Shown: positions 10,381-22,948, counted from the stretch's first letter. The stretch is 64,000 nt of DNA from Siphonodentalium dalli (GCA_032622095.1 CP136061.1:96097345-96161344), one strand, 5' to 3'. Made by a program: numbers and translations. The notes: generated from the sequence alone by a model not told the origin.

Positions 10381-12304
10381 CTTTATAATTGAGACATTCG
10401 CATTGCGTGATCCACACGACTAAGAACAACTCGTTCAATAATCTTCTATTTAATCGGCCAATTGAGGATAGCACACGTGACTTGATAAGTGATGGTTTGA
10501 TGACATAGTGTCACGAACGTCGTCGAAATTATATCCGTTGTTTTTTGCGAAACCTCTTTAAAGACATATTATGGACTTGTTCGGGTGTGTGAAACTTATA
10601 AATTAGTACTCAGGCTCTATGTCAACTGCATGACTGTAGCATTCTACTAACATCTCCGAAAATCTTAAGCAAATCGACCGTAACACTCCATCGAAAACAC
10701 TCCATCGACTGAACTACGCGCAATTGTAAGTATGTACCTGTCGATTCGGGACGCATCTATCGGCGATAAACTAACGAAAATGCCTTCGCCATAGAAAGTC
10801 ACTGCATTTAATTAATATATACGAATGACGATGTGTGTTGTCAATTTGGATATAATATTTGCAAAAACCAACTACTTTGAGCAAGATTATTATCCATTTA
10901 TATTTTTGACGACCCTACCGGTGTGTTTAACATCACTTTAATATCAGTATACGGAAACGTACGACGACGACGAGAATTAGCGGACATGTCGTTCGTGGGG
11001 GATAACGGTTTGAATGCTGGAACTAAACCTCGCTAATGTATCTAATCTAGTTCTAAGTCACAGGTATATAGTTAAACACCAAAACTACGTACATGTACAT
11101 ACTTTAATAATTACATGTTGTGTATCGACCCAATGAGTATACGCTCGTATTTGGTTGGACGTCTAAACGAGTTAATCTTTAAGTGGATTGGTGATCAAAT
11201 GAACAACAGTTGGGGAGGGTATTTGACAAAACAATTGCTAAATTTAAATAATTCGTAACGAGCATAAATAGAATAGTGTAGTGAAAACAAACACCCAACC
11301 AAGTCAACCAGACATCAAGTCATCCGTGCGATATATATTTGTTTCTTGAACTCTGATGTGGCCATGAAAGGTCAGAACGATCGCACGTGACTACGTTTGT
11401 AATTGACGTATGCATGACGGTGTCATTTCTTAGGTAGCTATGTCGACTTTAGCACTCTGTCCCTACGAATATACTCAAGTTCTTTAATGTACCATGTGCA
11501 ATTACGATCAACGACCATACCAAATATTCATTATGTGAGCTCTGATTTTATAGCAATCCCAGGTCACTTGGGACTGGGGTATGCAATGAATGGCTTATCA
11601 ATTGGGACTCGACATCGCGTTTTGTCGGTAATGAGGATTATAGAGTGTCGAATTGCAGTGAATAATACTGGGAACCCAAAATGTTTGACCCAGATTACAT
11701 CAAGTGCAATTATCAGATCGTATTAGCCAGATATAGACCTATATTGACCACTTCCGATTCGATTCAATCCAATACAAAGTTAAGTTAATCGGTCTTGGAT
11801 CTACGTGCACTGGAACGCAAAATCTATAATTATTGATGATTATATAGTTATATCCAATAGCCACACCATATGCATTATCTACGTATATCACGCATGAATA
11901 CGTGTTGAAGTGATTTCAACTCATAATCCTTACAATTCCCGCTACATCTCCATTTGATATTGTGAAATTGGACTATTTATAACGTAAATCGGTATCTTTT
12001 TTATTTAAGATATTTCAATATCTCATTGTGCTGTAAAGTGCTCAGAAAATCACGAGTGATATGCACTAAGTTTTCCGATATATATGTGTTAATACACAAT
12101 GTGTTTGTATCGATTCCTGTATCGCGACGAGGCTACTTTTCATGGCCATGCGACGAGGCGACCTTGGTCGCCGTGTCATTTGTGTGACAGAATCCACCAC
12201 AAAATTTACAATTTAAGAGTTTTTTGGATTTGTGTCGGACGATTAGCGTTATTTATCCTCTAATACTATGCACCATATGGTTTTCTATGCCGAAATGCCA
12301 CACG
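10381..12304. other. unannotated AT-rich sequence
   Basis: No gene or recognised repeat. The longest open frame is 79 codons with no motif. A short GAGGCGACC...GGTCGCC hairpin near 12151-12168 resembles the tip of the 67-bp palindrome, but its flanks do not match, so I do not assign it. Confidence 0.4.
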
Positions 12305-12431
12305 AAGGGAACCTCACATATATAAGAGAATGCACTGGCAGAAGACCAAGTTCAATATTGTTAGACCAATGCCTTCTCTTATATATGCGAAGCGCCTAAG
12401 AGAGACTCGCATACATGATAATGCATTGGCC
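12305..12431 (+). mobile_element. decayed relic of the two-palindrome core
   Basis: A return arm CTCACATATATAAGAGAATG followed by CACTGGC is followed, after an AATATTGTTAGA spacer, by CCAATGCCTTCTCTTATATA and a decayed return arm CTCGCATACATGATAATGCA. The tip sequence is degraded. It has the spacer type of the older subfamily. Confidence 0.65.
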
Positions 12432-13849
12432 AGGAAGCTCCAGTCATCGAAGGGTTACCTCATATTAATGGACTCATTGGTGCAATGTAGTTATTTTATG
12501 GTATAAAACACGTACATATGATGGTGTTATCACATAATTAGCCCCTAAATCATGCGTCACATTGTTAGTAAGACACAGGTGTATTATCGGCACGAACATT
12601 GACGGAAGAGCTTAGCGCAATAATATCGATGTCCAGACTGTATTATTATGTTAATTAAAATATAAGTATGATATTCGATTTGTGTTGGGTTATTTAGTGT
12701 TGACTGTGATATGTACATGGGCGATAAGGGTGGTTAAACAATTTTGTCAGCACGAAAAGACACATTTAAAATGAAACTATTTTTTGTTTCTTGAAGGTGT
12801 CTTTACTTCCTCTTTGGCTGTGATAAGAAAATCAATATTAATTTTGTTTAACCCCAGCCGTTTCAAGATAGTTTTTCCTTGCTAAAATGTGATTATTTGA
12901 TAAAAATGGATCTCAAATCCGTCGCAATTATATATGGAATTTAGCCCAGTACTGATTGGTTTAACATATTTCAATTGTCCAGCTATGCTTTGTAGCGTTT
13001 TATCAATGACAAATATAGAAGGTCGTTTCACATTTGAGTCAAAGCCAAGAACCAAGTACTGAGGAAATACCGCAGCATCATTGGAACTTGGCTAGTCATC
13101 AATCTTACGTTTTGTGTTTGTTTTTTGGTTTGAGTTGCCATACAAAAAGCTAAATATCGACAACTAGCCCAGCAGCCGCCGTGGACTACCCTTCAAATTC
13201 TGGTCGGGCCAAAGACTGGTACATAGCTGAAGCCGTGACCCGTTTAGCCACTGCATATAGCAGCCTCCCGGTACCTCTCCACAGTCAGACAGGCGTGAAC
13301 AATACAACACTCAACAATCATCAGGTCGAACACAACGGAGACAAGAGAGAACAGAAACATCATACATGAAAAAACTGAAAACAATACTTCAAACATCAGA
13401 CGATCAATACAACATATAATAAAAATTGAATCTGAAACAGTGGAGAGGCGTGTCTAGCCGATTGATTGAGTCGGGTCAACTCAACCACCCGTCTTGAAGA
13501 GATGTAGAACCAAAGAGGACCACGAGCTAAGTTGTATCCACAGGTCGATGCCTCGTGTGATACAACCGCCCTAGTACCTCCAGGGGTCCTACACCACACC
13601 TCACTCCACGGTAAACATGGTACCACATTAGGGGATTTTTACCCCTCGCAGTGGGGCGGTAGGACTATTCTACCCGGGCCCACTCGGTGTGTGACAAATA
13701 AAACATGGCATTATATGTTCAGTCCTAAATTATACTTCCACTATCTATATCTATATTTGCGAATGTCTGTCTGTCTGTGTTCTATATCAATTCACAGGGG
13801 AACACCTAGATGGCACAAAAGGGTATGGCAGGGGTAACTTTGTATACGA
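12432..13849. other. unannotated sequence with a GC-richer patch
   Basis: 12432-13150 is AT-rich and featureless. From about 13160 to 13690 base composition rises and several short frames open on both strands, including 101 codons at 13532-13837. None shows a domain. The patch contains GATTGATTGAGT at about 13459, like the SINE tail at 2736, but no convincing A or B box, so a decayed SINE is possible and unproven. Confidence 0.4.
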
Positions 13850-15620
13850 GAAAGATAATGGTGCGTGTTAGAATTTTCTAAAGTGACGCCGTTGTTGTCA
13901 GGGGTAGAAAAGGGGGAGGGGCAGAACAAACTTTGTCGCCGATTGCCACCAAACTTGTATATAATCAGCCCCATGATATGAGGATCTAATGGTGTGGTTT
14001 AAATATGATAAAGTCGCGCCTTTCGAGTCAGGGATGCCCGGAAGGGAAGAGGGGCACCAAAATTGATCAAACTAATTTTAGCGCCGACTTCCACCAAATT
14101 GATGCACATTCTTCTGAAACCTTCTCCATGATAGAAGGAATCTTATCGTGTGATTTAAAGACGCCAAATTGGTGTCGTATGGGTGAGATATTTGGGGTGG
14201 ATGGGTACTAACTGTGATAATAATTCGTTTAAGTCGCCGATTGCCACCAAACTGATACATGGCATGATGTGTCTAATGGTGTGTTAAAGCTGTCAAACGT
14301 GGCGTCATTCGAGTCAGGGGTGCACTGAAAGGGAGAGGGACACCAACATTGATACACAATATTTTTAGCGCCAATTTCCACCATAGTTATACACATTTTT
14401 ATCCATGATCTGAGGAATCTAATCGTGTGATTTTAAAGACGTCATATTAGTGCTGTTTGGGTGAGAGATGGGTGGGTCCCGGATTGTTTAGTCCCGGATT
14501 AGCACAAAACTTATAAATAATCATCTCCATGATATCAGGAAACTAATTGTGTGGTTTAAAGATGTCAAATGTGGAGCCATTCAAGTCAGGGGTGCTTAGA
14601 GGGTGAGAGGGACACAATATGTTTAGCGCCGATTTCCACCTGATTGATACATATTCTTCTCCGGGATACGATGAATCTAATCGTGTGGTTTAAATACGCC
14701 AAATGGGTGACGTTTTGGTGAGAGATATGCAATGAGACTCATAAATTTGACACGAATTTGTATACTCGCCAATTTTCACCAATTTTATATATATTCATCT
14801 CCATGATGAGTCTAGGTGTGTGATTTAATGATGTCAAAAGTGGCGCCTCTTGAGTCCGAAATAGGGACGGGAGGGGCACCAAAACTGATAAAAATATGTT
14901 TAGTGCCAATTACCATCAAACTCATTCACGTTCTTCTCAAGTGATACAGTGAATCAAATATTTGCGAATATCTGTCTGTGTTCTATATATAACTTTACGG
15001 GGTACAATCGAGATGGCACCAAAGCGGTCAAATAGGGGTCACTTTTTACGAGGAAGATAATGGTACGGATTAAAATTTTCTAAAGTGACGTTGTTGGTGT
15101 CAGGGGCAGAAAGGGGGGAGAGGCATCAAATAAATGATGAAATAGTTTTGTCGCCGATTTTCACCAAACTTATACACAGCTACCTCCATGATATGCCGCC
15201 GTTCGATTCAGGGGTTCACGGTGGGTGGGGGGGGGGGGGCACCAACAATTGATTAAAACAACTATTTTTAGCGCATATTTCCACCAAATGGATACGTTAT
15301 TCTTCTCCATGATACTAGGAATATAATCGTGTGAATAAAGACGCCAAAGTGGTGCCATTTGATAATCATCTCCATTATATCATGCATGCATGAGTCTAAT
15401 AGACATGGTTTAACTATGACAAAAGTGGCGCGGTTCAAGTCATGCATGAGTTGCACCAAAACTGATACAAATATATTTAGCACTAATTCCACCAAATTCA
15501 TGCACGTTCTTCTCTGATACGATTAATTAAATCATTTGGTGTCGTTTGGGTCACGGATGACGAGAGGAGATTCACTAGCCTTGTTCAATTCGCTGATATC
15601 CACCAAAGGTATATATAGTC
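13850..15620. repeat. degenerate ~140-bp tandem array
   Basis: Recurring blocks CCGATTGCCACCAAAC, CTCCATGATATGAGGAATC, TAATCGTGTGATTTAAAGAC, GTGGCGCCATT, GAGTCAGGGGTG and GAGAGGGACACCAA appear in order about a dozen times at roughly 130-150 bp spacing. Adjacent units alternate between two variants, so the clearest spacing is about 285 bp. Divergence between units is high. Short open frames through the array are repeat by-products. A 17-base G-rich run lies near 15221-15238. Confidence 0.85.
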
Positions 15621-17104
15621 ATCTCACAGGCAATCTCCATATCGTTCTCAGGAGTTTTTCGTGTTCAAAGTTCACAATCTCGACAAATGGTGACCGAATT
15701 AAGTCACTTGAACAATTATATCTTCTCAACTGTCATATTTATATGGGGATGGAAATCAGGACATTCCTATAATGATCTAGCAAAACAGATACATAGAAGA
15801 AAGCATTAAAACTATATTTATCATTCTATTTAAGAGATACATATCTTCTTGCAAACTGAGGAACCTTGAATCGTCAGTGGATTGCATATTAGAATGGCTC
15901 ATGTATACATTATAACACAATTGAGTCTGTCCCATTCATTATAGATTCCACAAAAAAGTTTCGATTGTCAAGAGAAATGGAAATGTACAGCAGACCTGTT
16001 CAAAAATAGTGGTCACGGTGTGCGTCAATATAGTTACTTCTTAGATAAAAGAACACGCAGTCAGTAGCACATGACTTTTCAGGATCCTCCAATAGTATAT
16101 TTGCCCGATACAGAGGATTTATTTCATATTTTAGAACAGACTCATCGCCTAACATAAACAACACAAAATGTCGCTCTGTGTCGGGCACCTGTAGCCGTTA
16201 TACGTGCATAGCAACATTTCTTTTAAACTGAAAATAATTAGCAAGAACAGAGGAGCATCTGGTCATTTCTTTAAAACATCTGTATCTTCATGAAGATATG
16301 ATAACCAGGTGTCCTCAAAATCTTTGTCTAACCCACTAGATTGAATGATACATCTCTATGTAAAACACAATTGTCGTCTTTTATTTTTGCGAACTAATGT
16401 GTTCATAGTTCATGCTCTAGTATACGCAGTTGTAAATACATAAATACTTCTTTATTGGTGGGACCGATTAAACGCGATAAACAAAATGACAATTGCTCCG
16501 ACCCGACAAGGTGAGCCACTACTTATATTCCATGTGTAAGATTGTGATGCCATTTGGATATACAATTTATGAAAATACATTTATTCTCTATTCCCACCAA
16601 ATATCCACAGCATGCAGATGGTTTCACATCACTTTAAACTGGGCAACGCGGGGTAACCCTGCTAGTAATATATATAATCCACAACCATGAACGTTTTCTG
16701 ATGCACTCTCTATGTTGAAGATACCACAGGCACCCTCAGTGGGTTAATGTGCAAAAATATAAAAAGTCTGTAATAGCAGCACCAGTAAGAAGAGCCCGGA
16801 AACAGATATACTGTTTTCTTATATTCAGTATCGGTGGTGTTTTAATTTAAACATAATTATTTGTCTAATGTTATAAATCATGGTACATGTAAATAACACA
16901 CACGATTTGTACAGACAATAGTATTGGGAGGCAAGTGTTGGTCTCGCTTATGGGGAACCCCTTCTCCCAGTTTTGATAATACTCCAATAACGAAATTTCG
17001 CGTGTTGAAACCATTTTATGTAAACAAAACTGTGATAGCGATTTGCCAACAGGCATCCCAAATCGGGTTGTAAATTCAAATATTTTAATCTGAAAATGAT
17101 TTAC
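15621..17104. other. unannotated AT-rich sequence
   Basis: No recognisable gene or repeat. Open frames are at most 78 codons. Composition is uniformly AT-rich with no long inverted repeat that I could see. Confidence 0.4.
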
Positions 17105-17290
17105 AAAATAGATTTTTCAATTCTGTGACCTTTCCGGTGTTTACTGTCCAATGTTTATTAAACTTTGGCACCTTGTTGGACTAATCTGACTGTATAGGAA
17201 ATTTCCCTTTTTTCACAATTGTTTTGACGTGCGAAATCTTATTAGTAATGAAACTAAGAACAAAGTTAAAATTTTGTTTTCATGTACTTG
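17105..17290 (+). repeat. direct repeat K, copy 1
   Basis: This stretch, starting AAATAGATTTTTCAATTCTG, is repeated with about 10 percent differences at 17571-17755. Shared blocks are GACCTTTCCGGTGTTTAC, TTAAACTTTGGCACCTTGTT and TGACGTGCGAAATCTTATTA. The pair frames about 280 bp of unrelated sequence. A solo pair of long terminal repeats is conceivable, but the copies lack TG...CA ends and no primer-binding site is visible. Confidence 0.75.
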
Positions 17291-17570
17291 TGATAGGATA
17301 GGATGGGATAATTTTATTTACAATATACACACATGGAAAGTACAATTACAAATAAATATAATATTAATATACTATACATGTATATTGTTAGGGGTGATAT
17401 AATCATGGCTGTATGTCTTCCTATCACCCCTGAATGTGATGACATATTTTATGATGAAGATGGCCGAAATAGTTTGATTGCTTTTATGTTACGATCAGCG
17501 TGTGCAGACTGGCTTTTTAATAGTCTTTGTTAGGGCGATGTTACGAAAAGTGGTTCATAATAATGTCAAA

Positions 17571-17755
17571 ATAGATTTTTCAATTCTTTGACCTTTCCGG
17601 TGTTTACACTCCAATATTTATTAAACTTTGGCACCTTGTTGGAATAATTGGACTTTTATAGGCCATTCCCTGTTTGCACAACAATTGTTTTGACGTGCGA
17701 AATCTTATTAGTAATGAAAATAAGAACAATTTTATCTTTTATTTTCATGTTCTTG
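17571..17755 (+). repeat. direct repeat K, copy 2
   Basis: Second copy of the ~185-bp direct repeat at 17105-17290, same orientation, starting about 466 bp downstream of the first. Confidence 0.75.
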
Positions 17756-18245
17756 TTGGTGATGGTTGTTTTACGGACGTTTATGCTATTTCGCACGAAC
17801 CCACTTCAATGCTATTCAAAAGACGAAGCCTTTATTGAAAGTCGGAAAACAGTTCTTTTTTTTAATGTTGAGCGATAGTTTTCCAATGCCTCGTATTCCC
17901 ACTTCATATGATATCTCCAAAAGCTGGTGAAACTATCGACCTCTTATAATATGATATCACTACTTTTCTATTCGGGCGGACATTAAATCGAAGGACTTTG
18001 ATGTGCACCAGAACATTTTTCCCGATATGCACATTGGTGCTGATGGAAAAACAGATTAGCATGAGAATGCAATAACTGAGAACGCAATACAATCAATACA
18101 TGCAAACAAGGCAATGGATCTAACTTCATTAGATAGCCTAAGTTTGTATACTTAGATAGGCGTAGCATTAATATACCTTAACATAACATAACATCAAAAT
18201 ACACAGACGAGTCGAATGACTCTTAGTTCCGGATTATATCTAACG

Positions 18246-18652
18246 TTATTTTACTGCAGGCCAATCCATCCCTTCCGTGTCATATTCGTACCGCATTAAG
18301 TGGAAATGACTGTCCAATAGAGTTTTCGATTGCACAATATATATTCCAGTTGGAAACAACTTGCAGAAGAAGAACATACCGATATCCTTCGACGATCTCG
18401 TATATGCCAATTCCATACTGTTACCTCTTGTTCTGACGTACTCCGCCCACTTGAACAGTTTACTCTCGTCCACGTAGTATAATTCAGTATTGTTCTCACC
18501 ATGGACATGTACAAAAGTAGCTAAATGTGTATAGTTATAAACTGAAGAAAGTTTATCTTGATTACACCCAGAGTTATATTTTTGCAATTTCGTGAACGCT
18601 ATTTTGATGAATATACAAACATTTGTTTTAGAACGCTCATGATTGAAGAGTT
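18246..18652 (-). CDS. unrecognised open frame, possible exon or viral/transposon relic
   Basis: On the minus strand a frame stays open for about 135 codons, from just after a stop near 18655 to the stop at 18246. There is no ATG near the start. The peptide has a balanced, non-repetitive composition (segments ENNTELYYVDESKLFKWAEY and SKDIGMFFFCKLFPTGIYIV) and is not made of one of the window's repeats. That makes it more protein-like than other frames here. I recognise no domain and see no convincing splice sites. It may be a single exon, a relic of a larger element, or chance. Neighbours give no context: the nearest features are repeat K (18.5 kb side) and B1. Confidence 0.25.
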
Positions 18653-18799
18653 ACCAGACCGTGAAATTTTTCTCTGGTGGAATTTTCCCAGAAATATTTT
18701 GGGATATACCTCTGACCGTTGTGGGCAAAAACTTGCGTGATGAAAACTGATTTCGGACACACACTGCTCTATGTCCTGAGGCATAAACATCAACCACGT

Positions 18800-19423
18800 A
18801 ATTGGGAGGGTTGCGCTCTCATTTCCGTTTAAAGGCTGTAAAGATAACTATGATATACTAGTATACCATACAGCCCACAGATACGTGAACTTAATCAACC
18901 AATTGCATTGCATGTCAGAACTACCGTTACCCTGTTTCCGGACAATAGAAGCGAAGTTTACTATATTTCGTCGATTCTCTAAATTAATCATTAACTACGC
19001 ATCATTAGTACAACATGGAGCCAAGAAACTTCTGAGGTGCGGAATACCATTCAGTTCATTTGAGGACGTTTTACATTTGCGGCATAAACCTGTATGCCAA
19101 TCTTTACTTCCTCGCATGCATACTGTTCATCGAGGAGGAGATTGATCTTTACAGAAACGGCTTTCATTCCATCGAAACGAAGCATTACCTATAGTGTGTA
19201 CAAGGAAGTCTAACGACCAAAAAGCACCGTTATGTTGAGAAGAATTAAATCATTCATACATGTAGCGAGAACAAAGCACTTTGAACACACCAAAAAGTAC
19301 GTTACTCTCGCGCTAATTATCTACCACACTTAATATTCATCTTGTTCGACTAGTTCTAAAATATCGAGTTCGGAATACAGATGAAACACCAACAACTCAC
19401 ACGCTCTGTGCCATATTCTCTTG
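18800..19423. other. unannotated sequence
   Basis: No recognised gene or repeat; the longest frame is 86 codons (18885-19145) without a motif. Confidence 0.4.
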
Positions 19424-19712
19424 TTAACCCTTTACCCAACAAAACGGCCAAAACCGGCCAAATAAAGCTTCAACAGCCTAAAATATCTTGGGGCTGTCTC
19501 AATAGAACCATACAAATATGGATATCATTGGAACCGGCTCCTTGACCACATTGTGATAGTTACAGTTATGCCCTGTGCTAATGCATTCTCTTATATATGC
19601 GAGTCGACCATAGGTCGCCTCGCATATATAAGAGAATGCATTGGCCTATGGTCGACTCGCATATATAAGAGAATGCATTGGCATAGGGCCCTTCTGTTGG
19701 GTAAATGGTTAA
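19424..19712 (+). mobile_element. family B two-palindrome MITE, deleted copy B1
   Basis: Flanked by TTAA at 19424-19427 and 19709-19712, with ends CCCTTTACCCAACA and its complement (right end carries GGGTAAATGG). A long left arm (GGCCAAAACCGGCCAAATAA onward) leads into CCCTGTG, then one complete palindrome at 19578-19644. The second palindrome is reduced to its right half (19645-19681). The spacer and left half are missing, and the junction falls at CCTA, present at both donor positions in intact copies, suggesting a microhomology-mediated deletion. TTAA target sites with CCC-starting termini are the hallmark of the piggyBac superfamily, so this is a candidate piggyBac-type MITE. Confidence 0.88.
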
Positions 19713-20287
19713 CTTAGGTCGTCCTGTACTTTTAACGCATTTGGATTGACTATAGCAGGAGCGTGTAAATTCTTAAAACGTGTGCCTCAATTCTCTTTGT
19801 GTCATTTGTATTCCTATACTTCAAATACATTAAACAATTATGTATGTTAAGTGATTCAGCGAGGAATCACTTGTATATAGTTATTAATAGACATAGCCAT
19901 ACTCTTTTGAACTTAGCTCACATTGTATTATATTTATCAGCTAATAGATCCATACATTCGCTTTTCATGATCATCATTACACAATTGAGTTCTCTCCCTT
20001 GCACCATTTTAACCCATTCACTATATTTAACATTCTTCTTTGTGACTTATCGTTATGCTATTTATTACACTCCTATGCGCGATTTCCATTGAAAACGCTG
20101 TTAATTAAAAATGGTAATGTCACTAGTGAATTAGGTCATTTCCCGTGACGTCATTGACTTTACGTCACTTACTGAGCTAGACTGAATTTTCTATGGTTGA
20201 TCTTTCTCCACATTGGGACTTTCACGCTTTAATTCTGGTGTTCTAATCATATTTGGCGAGCCAAATTGGTGCAGAAGTGTAATAAAT
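19713..20287. other. unannotated AT-rich sequence
   Basis: A 97-codon frame at 19799-20092 is AT-rich and hydrophobic but has no recognisable motif; I treat it as chance. Confidence 0.4.
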
Positions 20288-20382
20288 AGAGTAATCAATT
20301 AGTTCCGAGAATTACGTTCAATAATTCTCTCTCGCCTCTCGTGAATTATTTAACGTAATTCTCGAAACCAATTGATTACTCT
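20288..20382. mobile_element. 95-bp foldback element
   Basis: The arms AGAGTAATCAATT...GAATTACGTT and AACGTAATTC...CAATTGATTACTCT are reverse complements over about 38 bp with a few mismatches, around a pyrimidine-rich loop (TCTCTCGCCTCTC). It looks like a short foldback MITE of unknown family. Confidence 0.75.
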
Positions 20383-21319
20383 CTATATATATTACATGCA
20401 GTACGGCATGGCTTCATCTCAGTTACCAATTTGTTTCTTTGGAGATAATACAACAAAGAGCAACAAAGATGGGCCATCAACTGAGAAAACTTGAATGTAG
20501 AATGCGGTTAATAAAGTCGAACCTGATGTCTGTAAATATATAGACGCTTAAGAGGATACATTATTGATACCTTATTTTTTGTACTTGGTCCAAAACAGAC
20601 GTGCTTTACATCATATACCAAACTACCGTATCGCAATAACCATTATCGATTAAATTCAAACAAAAGTGAGTCTAGTGTGAAGTTTTAGTTCAAACATATG
20701 TGCACACGTATTTTACCAAAAAATTGTTGCATAGATGTTCGGGTAGTGAACGGATCTTATCAATGGTGAACTGGGACCCATCACTAGTGAACTGGAACAT
20801 TTCTTAAAATGGATAAATTCTACTATTCCACATTTACTTAACAATTTCCAACTAGTATGTATTGATAGTTGAGGTAGCTGGCAAAGGTATATACAACAAA
20901 TGAACTGCATATATATCTCTGTTGCGCAAAACTTGCGTTATTTACCATGGGAAACTGCCCAGTGACCTTGACCAGATCGGATAAGAACTGGACCGAAGAT
21001 CGAAAGAGGTATCAGCCTCGCGGAGCAGTTCCTACCCCGTGAATTGGAACATCCTACCAGGCCGAAATACTTTAAAATAATGATTGACACATACTGCTAT
21101 AACCTGAAGTATGGGTATGCTGGTAGCTGATTCGTGCTTATTTGTGTTAAATGTTTCACATACCTCCATTTGTAGACAATATGTATCCGAATCAAAAGTC
21201 GATTGACTTCATTCGATTAAATGATGATATATCACTTAAGAAGCATCGTATGTATAGCCCTACTGAAAGCAATTAATTAAACGACTAGATTAATTATATT
21301 GTTCTCACAGCAAGATAAC
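20383..21319. other. unannotated AT-rich sequence
   Basis: No recognised gene or repeat. Frames are at most 65 codons. Confidence 0.4.
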
Positions 21320-22420
21320 TGAACTGCATTACCAACCTTTTAATTGGTCTAACAAATGGCTCGTTTAATTTAACCCATCCAAAACTGAACCCTTTATAGT
21401 TAGCAGGAATTATATTAAATCTAGCCATCCAGCTCAAAATGGAAAATCAACCAATATGCGAAGTAGGCACATAGGTCCAACCTTCAGTTCCGATGGTAAG
21501 TGGAAAGACTCTATAGTAGAAATTTAAAAACGAGCCTATAGTGGGCCATCTCTGCTGATGAGACATAATTTTAGCCTTGACATGATGTCATTAGAAATAA
21601 TATGTGACCCGCCATATCAAATCCAGTCGTAAGTCGGGATTTGTTTTACCCTGTGCCAATGCATTCTCTTTTATATGCGAGTCGACCATAGGTCGCCTCG
21701 CATATATAAGAGAATGCACTGGCTTAACATTTTTTTTACAATTTTAATAATTTTTTCTTGTATTCTTTAACAATTTTATAATTTTACCCATACAGAGCCC
21801 CAGACAATCATGAGCAGACGACACTCTTCTATATGCTTCTATATATGTGTGGGGCTCCCTGCAGGGTAATGGATGTATTTTGTTTTATGTCCTAAACATT
21901 GTAAGAAACATTTATTTAAAAAAAATGATAAACATTGTTAGGCCAATGCATTCTCTTATATATGCGAGGCGACCTATGGTCGACTCGCATATATAAGAGA
22001 ATGCATTGGCACAGGGTAAAAAAATCCCGACTTACGACTGGATTTGATATGGCGGGTCATATATATTTATAATTTATTCGATATATCCTGGAGTGAGTAT
22101 GCTTCCTCACTTTGGAACAACTTTAGTAACGAAGAAGGTAACGAATTAGAAGAAATCCAATACGAAGCCGCAAAATTCGTAACTGGCGCGACAAGAAGTG
22201 GTAGTAAGGAGGCTTGCTCTATGAACCTGGGTTGGAGACACTTACGGCTTATGTCGCAATCACTTACAATAAAATCAATAGTGTATATGTGGCAAAGTTG
22301 AAACAGTATCACACGTCTTGCACTATTGCCTAGTCTTTGAAGCCGAAAGAGACATATGTCTCAGCAACCTTAATAATTTGGAACAAAATCACCCCCAGAA
22401 GGTTCGGAATCACTTCCCTT
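21320..22420 (+). pseudogene. LINE reverse transcriptase C-terminal relic, split by A3
   Basis: Before A3 the plus strand reads NWSNKWLV then FNPSKTEPFIVSRN, FSSDGKWKDSIVEI and KRAYSGPSLLMRHNFSLD, with two in-frame stops. This is the familiar region after the YxDD active site in animal LINE reverse transcriptases (W-x-FNP-x-KTE, then the LGV/FSSDG-type block). After A3 it continues with FIRYILE, EYASSLWNN, ELEEIQYEAAKFVTGATRSG and GWRHLRL. In another frame it continues with ETVSHVLHYCLVFEAERD, the H-x4-C half of the terminal knuckle. A 4-base insertion (TGAG) sits inside the LEYAS motif, and a frameshift precedes the knuckle. The element is dead. The catalytic core and endonuclease are not in the window. 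Confidence 0.88.
21600..22064 (+). mobile_element. family A two-palindrome MITE, copy A3
   Basis: Bounded by ATAT at 21600-21603 and 22061-22064, with palindromes at 21656-21722 and 21943-22009. The right terminus has a C-to-T change (GGGTCAT). It lies inside the LINE relic. Removing the element with one ATAT joins ...TTAGAAATA and ATATATTTATAA so that the LINE frame runs on as SLEIIYL, a stop, then FIRYILE, matching the usual LINE motif order. This defines the ends of family A well. Spacer organisation is as in A2 and A4, with the small GAGCCCCA hairpin. Confidence 0.95.
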
Positions 22421-22783
22421 TTTAAAAAAACATTGGGATGTTCGCTCGCATTAAAAAACATAGAACTAACTGGAACATTCAAGTCATATTATGCACACAA
22501 AATGTAATCAAACTTTGGTTATTCATGGAACAACATGAAAAACACATTAAAATCAAAATTAAGTCCTGTGTAATATCGATTCCAAAGTACCCTGCCAAAA
22601 ATTGCTTTGATTGGAAGGGGGCTGTCGGGCACATTAAATTGACAATGCAAAATATCCTCGCGCAAATACTTATATAATCGACATATAATGTGAAATATGG
22701 ACATAATGTTATTATTTGATTCTAAAAAGGCAGATCATGGATCATATCCGTTATTTCGTTTTGAGGCGCGGGCCACACTGAAA
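22421..22783. other. unannotated sequence downstream of the LINE relic
   Basis: Possibly decayed LINE 3' sequence, but no motif remains. Confidence 0.35.
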
Positions 22784-22948
22784 ATACATGTTAAAGAGCG
22801 TTGTGTCATTGTCCGCACGTAATATACTTAGAATCGCCCCATTATGAGTCGATAACGTGGCTAAAATGCTATCATTTTCAGCACATAATCGACTTAAAAT
22901 ACGGCGATTCTAAGCAGATTATCTGCTTAAAACAGTTATACATCGAAT
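22784..22948 (-). repeat. dispersed repeat family C, copy C3 (fragment)
   Basis: The minus strand matches C4 and C5 through AGATAATCTGCTTAGAATCG, GAGTCG-type, GCTGAAAATGA and GGACAATGACA blocks, then the CGCTCTTTAACATGT end. Only the middle of the repeat is present. Confidence 0.7.

Noticed and set aside
12151-12168. A further 67-bp palindrome copy at GAGGCGACC...GGTCGCC
   Set aside because: Only the tip resembles the palindrome; the arms CCAATGCATTC and the TATATAA segment are missing.
17105-17755. Solo or paired long terminal repeats of a retrovirus-like element
   Set aside because: The 185-bp direct repeats lack TG...CA ends, a primer-binding site and a polypurine tract, and enclose only about 280 bp without gag or pol motifs.
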